Origin: Myotis daubentonii
Taxonomy: Eukaryota; Chordata; Mammalia; Chiroptera; Vespertilionidae
Assembly (NCBI RefSeq): GCF_963259705.1
Contig: NC_081847.1
Location: forward strand, 67,043,754-67,107,753
Direction: 5' to 3'
Length of the DNA: 64,000 bases
The notes beneath the pieces were generated by a model. That model was given only the letters and a program-made list of their open reading frames with translations. It was not told where the DNA came from and made no database searches. Positions 57,611 to 64,000 of this stretch are shown here, piece by piece (position 1 is the first letter of the stretch; every line of letters starts with the position of its first letter). Position numbers and translations under genes: made by a program.

Positions 57611-58955
57611 CAGGCAGCCATATCCCAAATACAGCATGTTGCCCTCCTACCTCCCACTGTAGTCATCACCAGCTCCCAAATACTCAGGGGGCCCAGATCC
57701 CCCATCCCCCACCCTTCTATCCTGGCAGGCAAGTCCTCAGCACAATCCTTACCAGCTCTGTGGGGTATTGTTCTGAAAAACCTGATAGACAACCAAACAC
57801 TGATTGCATCTTATGTGCTTGGAGACCTTGTTGAAATTTCTCTCCCTAACTGTATAGATTTTAAACTGCTCTGGTCCTGGTTACACGCTATTTATCTGAG
57901 TGTTAACAATTTCCTTTCATCACCAAGTGGGGAAATGAAAATAGGAGAGTGGCAGTGAATAGAGTTTCCGTGGCCGTATGAGAAGTCTGGCTACACTGAG
58001 ACTGTCATGCTAGAGGGACCATGTTTAGAAAGATCAGAGACAGAGACAGAGAGATGCCGGGGAGCCCCAGCCATATTCTGATGTGGAAACCACTGTTTCC
58101 CCCCATATGTAGTGTTTTGTCATATTGGAAATGTTGTACAAATGAAATCGTAGCAGGATAGTAGGAAGCTAGGAAAATCCCTGGGCAAGTAGAATGGGGA
58201 AACTGAGACAAGAAACTTAAACAAGGCCAAACAGTTTGGGCAGCTTGCAGCCAGCTTGTGAATTGCATGACCTTGTCTTCCCTAACCAAGGACACTGAGA
58301 GCAAATGGTTTAAACCTTCCTCCCTAATCAGTGAGTACATAGCTTACATCACCCTGGCCTGGGAAATAGCGAACAAAGACCCAATCAATGCCATTTGTGC
58401 CAGCTCAACCCAAGGACAGATGAAGTTGGGGAGCAAATAACAAAAACCCCATTAAAACCAGACAGACCCAAGATAAAAGCAAAACAGCAAAACAGACCAA
58501 AGAATAATCCAAATTCCCCTGTACAGTCATCTTGATGCATCAGCACATTAAAAATGCACCTGGAAGCTGATGAATATTCCACTGAAACCCTCCCCTAAGA
58601 TTCTCCCCTACAGGAAAAAATCCCTCAGGACAGAGACTCAATCCAGGCTCACGCTAGAGTACACCCATGCCCTTTCTGAGCATGAACTTTTTATTTCCTC
58701 TTAAATTCTAAAGGTCCCCACAAGACTTGCAGCCAAGGGAGTGGTGGGCAGTGGCAGCTTGACCCAGGCTTACCCCCCATCTTGCCTCCAAGGCCCCCCT
58801 TTTCTCTGACTTGCCAGTGAGCTAAGCAGCCCTGCCCTGGCTCACTTCTTCCCTGTAACATTTCTAGAGACAAAGCAGAGCCCCGCCTAGGCTCTCCCCT
58901 GCTGTTTCTTCTACTCTCATTTTTTCCTTTGTCTCACTATCCTCAGCATTAATGA
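57611..58955. other. Intergenic, nothing recognised
   Basis: Mixed composition. No gene or bounded element is supported. Confidence 0.45.
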
Positions 58956-59754
58956 ACACACTCTCAAACCCATCTGGACCCGTGCTGTGAAATCTTTCCT
59001 ACACGAAGTCAAGGACCCACACACTACAGGCAGGCCTGAGGCAGACCTGCTCCGGGCCAGCCCCTGTCTGGTGACATTATGATTCACTTTTTCACTCAGC
59101 CCTTGAGATCCATCCAGGTTGCTGCATATTTCAATAAACCAGGCCTTTCTATTACCAAGAGTGTTCTATGGTATAGAGATATCACAGTTTGGCCATCATT
59201 TACTGAAGTTCACTTTGGTTACAAGTTTGGGGTTATTATAAATAAAGCTGCTATGAGCATTCATGTAAAGGATTTTGTGTTACAGAAATATCATTTCTTT
59301 GCTAGATAGTATTGTAAACGTGTATTTCATTTTTAAAGAGACTACCACACTCTTTTCCAGAGTACCTGCACTATTTTAATTCCCAGCATTGATATGTGAG
59401 AAAGCCAATTTGCCCACATCCTGGTCAGCATTTGGTATTGTCACTACTTTTTATTTTAGCTTTTGTAATGGATGCGTACTGATATCTCATTATGGTCTTA
59501 ATTGGCATTTTTCTCATAGATAATGATGTTGTATATCTTTTCATGGATTTATTTGCCATCCCTATATCCTCTTGGGCAAAATGACTCGTTATGTCTTTTG
59601 CTTATCTTCTAGTTACATTGTTTATTTTATTGTTGAGCTTTGTTTTTTTAAACTGATATAATTCACATACCATAAATTTACCCTTTTAAAGGTTAAAATT
59701 CACTGTTTACGTGTGTTTTTTTAATCCTCATCCAAGGACATGATTCTATTGGTT

Positions 59755-59850
59755 TGAGAAGAAGAGTAAAGGAGAGGGGAAGGGAGAGGAGAGAGACATC
59801 TATCAGTGGCCTCCTGTATACTCCCCCACCGAGGGTCCAACCTACTCTGA
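59755..59850 (-). mobile_element. Degenerate Ves-like SINE relic
   Basis: On the plus strand a GA-rich stretch is followed by GAGACATCTATCAGTGGCCTCCTGTATACTCCCCCACCGAGGGT-like text. This is the reverse complement of the Ves SINE body (CAGGAGGCAGCTGATCGATG region). The tRNA-like head is not clear. Confidence 0.5.
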
Positions 59851-60149
59851 GTGTTGGATGTTCTTCACACTCTGATAGATATGTAACTTGCAGGCTATAT
59901 TTTGAATGTTTTATCCTAATGATAGGTACTTTCACAGAGTAAAAGTTTTTAATTTTTTATGAAGTCCAACATGTCACTTTTTTCTTTTATTACTGGCAAT
60001 TTTTGTGTCATTTAATAACCCTTTACCAAGCCCTAGATCCCAAATATTTTTTGTATCTTTTACCCTAAAAGTTTTATACTTACATTTTACACCTAAATTT
60101 ATTACGCATTTTGGCTTGTTTTTTGTGTGAGGTGCGTAACTTAAGTGAG

Positions 60150-60200
60150 ATTTCTCTCTTCCTTCCTCCCTCCCTCCTTCCCTCCCTCCCTGCCTCCATC
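60150..60200 (+). repeat. (TTCC/TCCC)n microsatellite
   Basis: TTCCTTCCTCCCTCCCTCCT and similar pyrimidine units lie within the antisense L1. Confidence 0.85.
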
Positions 60201-60884
60201 TTTCCCTTCCATTTCTATGGATATTCAGTTGCTTTGGAACCATTTGCTGAAAAAAACTCTCCTTCCTACTCATATTTTGCTCTTCCACCTCATGAAAAAT
60301 CCTCTGGTTGTACTTATATGGGTATATTTCTGGTTCTCTGCTCTGTTTCACTGATTTATGTGTCTATCTCTCTGCCAATACCACAGAATTTTGATGACTG
60401 CAGCTATATAATTGTCCCATTAAAATTACCCCATTTTATCTTTTCTTTTTAATGGTTGTAGCTAGTCTAATTCCTTTGCCTTTCTATATAAATTTTAGAA
60501 CAATGTTGTCTGTATCCAGGAAAAATATTGCTGGAATTTTTCTAGGAATTACATTTTTACAATGCTGACTCTTCCAATCCAAGGACATGGTATATCTCTC
60601 CATCTATGCAGTTACTCTTCAATGTCCTTCATCGGTACTTGATAATTTTCAGCATATAAGTTCTGTATGTGTTTTTGCTATCATCTTACCTAAGCATTTC
60701 ATGATTTTAATTATTATACGTGACTTAAACCTAAACCTAGCCCTTACGCTAATACTACCCCCTATTGTATTTACACGGGCTTATTACTATTTTCAACCTA
60801 GCTGGAGAATATATATTTATATGACCTGCTTTTCTGTCTTGAATTGAATAGCCATTCTGAATTGTCATTGCCATTTCCCCATTA

Positions 60885-61085
60885 GGGCATAGTATCCAGA
60901 GGATTTTACGTCTTGTTAAAATGCAATACTACTGAGCCATGAGAAAAGATGAAGTACTGCCATTTACAACAACATGAATGGATCTGGAGAACAGCATGCT
61001 AAGCGAAATGAGTCCGATGGAAAAAGTCAAGAACCATATGATCTCACTCATATGTGGAATATAAAACAAAAAGCAACAAATCAAG
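60885..61085 (+). mobile_element. L1 3'-end fragment (sense)
   Basis: The sequence matches the familiar L1 ORF2 terminus: an ACTACTGAGCCATGAGAAAAG-type segment, then ATGAATGGATCTGGAGAACA, GCATGCTAAGCGAAATGAG and CATATGATCTCACTCATATG. It is 5' truncated and is interrupted by the L1 leader on its right. Confidence 0.8.
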
Positions 61086-62111
61086 AGAGAAATCAAGATG
61101 GCAGCATAGGTAAACACCGGAGTTTGCTGCCTCGAACAACCACTTCAAAAATACAACTAAAAGACGGAACGGACATCATCTATAACCACAGGAAGGCTGG
61201 CTGAGTGGAAATTCTACAACTAGAAGGAAAGAGAAAAGCATACCAAGACTCAGAGGAGGCGCAGTGCGGAAGTAAAATACTAAGGTACAGAGGCGCACAC
61301 GAAGCCGGCTGGCGGCTGAGAGCACGGTTGTTGTTTTCAATCGGGAGGGAGTCTCAGGCTCTGAGCTCCAGTTCCAGGCGAGTCTCTAGGGACCCAGACT
61401 CATACGGGAGAAGCGGGACTGTCTGACATCAGTTGGAACTCGAGGGCAGCTTTCTCTCCGAGGGGCTTGCAGTGATTACCGGGACCACTGAGAAGCAGAG
61501 CCTCTGAGGGCAAGACTGAAAGCAGCCATAACTGCTAGCCCCGCCCTGTTGATCCCAAGCCCTGCAGGGAGGCTTTTGCTGGATAGCCTCAGGCAAAGGC
61601 TAGATTAGCACCTCCCTAGAGATCCAGGAGTCAGGAAACCCAGAGGTTAGAGTGGGACCATCCAGTTTGCAGCTCCCTGGAACCATAAAGGACACACTCA
61701 GGGGGCAGACTCAGTGAGCACCAAAGCCCCATTGAAGCAAGTCTTGCTCCAGAGGGGTGTCTCCAGCACAGAAGTTCTCCCACTGCAGACACAGCTGATT
61801 CTCACAGCCAATTGGCCTGGAGGTCAATTCCTCCCAGTGATACCTACAACAATAAAGGCTTAACTACAACAAGACTGTGCACAAAGCCCACAAGGGGGTT
61901 CACCAAGAGTGCCCTCCTCAGGTAACTGGGGAGGCTGATCCACTGGGCCCTAGAGGACACTCAGCACAGAAAACCACTTTATCAACACAGGGAAGCATAA
62001 AAAAATATGGAGACAAAGAAAAAGGACACAAATGACAGAAATGGAGGAAAGCAAACTACTGGATATAGAGTTCAAAACCACACTTTTAAGGTTTTTCAAG
62101 AATTTTCTAGA
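61086..62111 (+). mobile_element. 5' part of a related L1: leader plus first ~35 codons of ORF1
   Basis: This stretch is strongly similar to the HAL1 leader at 62112-62835. Shared text includes GCTGCCTCGAACAACCACTT, AGGCTGGCTGAGTGGAAATT and GTTGTTGTTTTCAATCGGGA. It has about 140 bp and 85 bp of extra leader that the HAL1 lacks. The aligned ORF1 start reads ATA TGG instead of ATG CGG, so the ancestral start is lost, and the ORF1 frame then proceeds RRQRKRTQMTEMEESKLLD... to about 62110, where HAL1 begins. The simplest reading is an L1 interrupted by the HAL1 insertion, with the remainder beyond the window. A tandem or solo 5' fragment is the alternative. Confidence 0.8.
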
Positions 62112-64000
62112 GGCCGGAAACCAAGATGGTGGCGTAGGTTAACGCAGGAGATCGCTGCCTCGAACAACCACTTCAGAGATATAACTAAAGGACAGAACGG
62201 ACATCATCCAAAACCACAGGAAGGCTGGCTGAGTGGAAATTCTACAACTAGGAGGAAAGAGAATATCATACCCAGACTCAGAGGAGGCGCAGTGCTGAAG
62301 TGAAATACTCAGGTGCGGAGTGCGCGCGCGGAGCGGGCTGGTGGCGGAGGGCGCGGTTGTTGTTTTCAATCGGGAGGGAGTTTCAGACTCTGAGCTCCAG
62401 ATCCGGGCGAGTCTCTGGGGAGCAAGACTCAAATGGGAGAAGCGGGACTGTCTGGCTTCGGTCGGAACTCGAAGGCAGCTTTCTCTCCGAGGTTTGCAGC
62501 CATTGCTGGGACTCTGAGAGGCAGAGCCCCTGGGGAAGGAACTGAGAGCAGCCATAACTGCTCGCTCCGGCCCAGCCCGCCCTGTAGATCCCCTGGGACC
62601 CGCCCCGCCCAAGCCCTGCGCAGAACCATTTGCCGGATAGCCTCAGGCAAAGGCTAGATTAGCACCGCCTTAGAGATCCAGCACAGAAGCCCTCCCACTG
62701 CAGACCCAGCGGACTCTCATAGCCAGTTAGCCTGGAGGTCAACTCACCCCCGGTATTGCCGACATCAATCAAGGCTTAAAGGCAACAAGACTGCACACAA
62801 AGACCACTAGGGGGTGTACCAAGAAAGCATAAAAAATGCGGAGACAAAGAAACAGGACAAAACTGTCAATGGAGGATATTGAGTTCAGAACCACACTTTT
62901 AAGGTCTCTTAAGAACTGTCTAGAAGCTGCTGATAAACTTAGTAAGGCCCTCGAAAAGACTGGTGAGACTGCCGATAAATGTTGTGAGATCCTCAAGAAA
63001 TCTAATGAGACCCTCGATGTTATATTGGGGAACCAACTAGAAATTAAGCATACACGGACTGAAATAACGAATATTATACAGACTCCCGACAGCAGACCAG
63101 AGGAGCGCAAGAATCAAGTCAATGATTTGAAATGCGAGGAAGCAAAAAACACCCAATGGGAAAAGCAAAATGAAAAAAGAATCCAAAAATGCGAGGATAG
63201 TGTAAGGAGCCTCTGGGACAGCTTCAAGCGTACCAACATCAGAATTATAGGGGTGCCAGAAGATGAGAGAGAGCAAGATATTGAAAACCTATTTGAAGAA
63301 ATAATGACAGAAAACTTCCCCCACCTGGTGAAAGAAATGGACTTACAGGTCCAAGAAGCGCGGAGAACCCCAAACAAAAGGAATCCAAAGAGGACCACAC
63401 CAAGACACATCATAATTAAAATGCCAAGAGCAAAAGACAAAGAGAGAATCTTAAAAGCAGCAAGAGAAAGAAACCCAGCTACCTACAAGGGAATACCCAT
63501 ACGACTATCAGCTGATTTCTCAACAGAAACTTTGCAGGCCAGAAGGGAATGGCAAGAAATATTCAAAGTGATGAATACCAAGAACCTACAACCACGATTA
63601 CTTTATCCAGCAAAGCTATCATTCAGAATTGAAGGTCAGATAAAGAGCTTCACAGATAAGGAAAAGCTAAAGGAGTTCATCACCACCAAACCAGGATTAT
63701 ATGAAATGCTGAAAGGTATCCTTTAAGAAGAGTAAGAAGAAAAAGGTAAAGATACAAATTATGAACAACAAATATGCATCTATCAACAAGTGAATCTAAG
63801 AATCAAGTGAATAAATAATCTGATGAACAGAATGAACTGTTGATTATAATAGAATCAGGGACATAGAAAGGGAATGGACTGACTATTCTTGGGGGGGAAA
63901 GGGGTGTGGGAGATGTGGGAAGAGACTGGACAAAAATCGTGCACCAATGGATAAGGACAGTGGGTGGGGAGTGAGGGAGGAGGGTGGGGTGGGAACTGGG
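62112..64000 (+). mobile_element. HAL1 (half-L1) retrotransposon, 3' end cut by the window edge
   Basis: The element starts with an L1-type GC-rich leader (about 62112-62835; GGCCGGAAACCAAGATGG at the 5' end), followed by an intact ORF1 (62836-63726). After the ORF1 stop there are 274 bp without any recognisable ORF2 endonuclease start. Instead there is an A-rich stretch and then a G-rich tract (63890-64000) typical of an L1 3' UTR. An ORF1-only layout is the definition of HAL1, a family known to have stayed active in vesper bats. It appears to have inserted into the L1 leader to its left. The poly(A) tail and right target duplication lie outside the window. A full L1 with a long inter-ORF spacer is the alternative, but the G-rich tract argues against it. 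Confidence 0.82.
62836..63726 (+). CDS. HAL1/L1 ORF1 protein, intact 296 codons
   Basis: This encodes an L1 ORF1p-type RNA-binding chaperone, which forms trimers on element RNA and is needed in cis for L1 retrotransposition. The order of parts is canonical: a basic N-terminus (MRRQRNRTK); a long heptad-rich coiled coil at about residues 15-128; an RRM with the NIRIIGVPED strand at 134-143 and the HIIIKMPRAKDKERILKAAR segment at 191-210; and a C-terminal domain at about 218-296 containing IRLSADFSTETLQARREW and YPAKLSF. No stop or frameshift interrupts it. It is shorter than human ORF1p (338 aa), mainly in the N-terminal and coiled-coil part. The start is the ATG that follows the AAAAA stretch ending the leader. 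A second in-frame Met lies at residue 12. Confidence 0.93.
   Translation: MRRQRNRTKLSMEDIEFRTTLLRSLKNCLEAADKLSKALEKTGETADKCCEILKKSNETLDVILGNQLEIKHTRTEITNIIQTPDSRPEERKNQVNDLKCEEAKNTQWEKQNEKRIQKCEDSVRSLWDSFKRTNIRIIGVPEDEREQDIENLFEEIMTENFPHLVKEMDLQVQEARRTPNKRNPKRTTPRHIIIKMPRAKDKERILKAARERNPATYKGIPIRLSADFSTETLQARREWQEIFKVMNTKNLQPRLLYPAKLSFRIEGQIKSFTDKEKLKEFITTKPGLYEMLKGIL

Larger units (their letters stand above)
58960..60720 (-). mobile_element. Old L1 (L1M type) 3' region, antisense
   Basis: Reverse-complement L1 signatures recur: CCATCCAGGTTGCTGCATAT, TTATAAATAAAGCTGCTATGAGC, CCCACATCCTGGTCAGCATT and the CAGTTGCTTTGGAACCATTTGCTGAAAA-like segment. It is diverged and broken by indels, and it contains an old SINE relic at 59755-59850. 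Confidence 0.75.

Noticed and set aside
62007..62303. 98-codon open frame starting METKKK
   Set aside because: It starts at an out-of-frame ATG created by mutation of the L1 ORF1 start and runs across the L1/HAL1 junction.
26066..64000. Search for KBTBD12, the neighbour of MGLL in human
   Set aside because: No BTB or kelch coding sequence was recognised; if synteny holds, it lies further to the right.
1..64000. CRISPR arrays, operons, phage or bacterial systems
   Set aside because: No regularly spaced repeats or prokaryotic gene organisation; the sequence is mammalian throughout.

Overview
The window is vertebrate nuclear DNA from a bat, most probably a vesper bat (Vespertilionidae). The evidence is the mobile-element content: six tRNA-derived Ves-type SINEs, two HeliBat-type Helitrons (a rolling-circle lineage amplified in vespertilionids), short non-autonomous hAT elements with 8-bp target duplications, and a HAL1 (half-L1) element. 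These lie over the usual eutherian background of MIR, L2, old L1 and MER-type relics. Nothing prokaryotic, viral or plasmid-like is present.

The one functional protein-coding gene recognised is MGLL (monoglyceride lipase) on the minus strand. Its 5' end is resolved to the base. A CpG island (about 24.96-26.07 kb) covers the promoter. Exon 1 carries the start codon of the long isoform and ends at a GT donor at 24921-24920. Intron 1 is 492 bp. Exon 2 (24429-24285) carries the second start codon, encodes the first 41 residues of the short isoform, and ends at a consensus donor. The lower 24.3 kb is therefore the beginning of MGLL intron 2. No later exon is recognised there, so the catalytic exons should lie below coordinate 1.

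Above the CpG island (26-64 kb) no functional gene is recognised and the region reads as intergenic. It holds a processed PHB1 (prohibitin) retrocopy with one frameshifting deletion, a solo retroviral LTR, the SINEs, Helitrons and hAT elements, a purine-rich tract, L1 fragments in both orientations, and a young L1/HAL1 nest at the right edge. The HAL1 there has an uninterrupted 296-codon ORF1 and is followed by 3' UTR-like sequence instead of ORF2.

I found no convincing new biological system. The items most worth a second look are the coding-intact HAL1 nested in an L1 leader, the MGLL 5' architecture (tandem ATGs with an overlapping upstream ORF), the two Helitrons, a perfect 17-bp hairpin at 45.0 kb, a perfect 20-bp TAATTA-core palindrome at 56.7 kb, and several repeat-free blocks that could be conserved regulatory DNA. 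Repeat family names are from memory of consensus sequences, and old-repeat boundaries are approximate unless a target duplication is stated.
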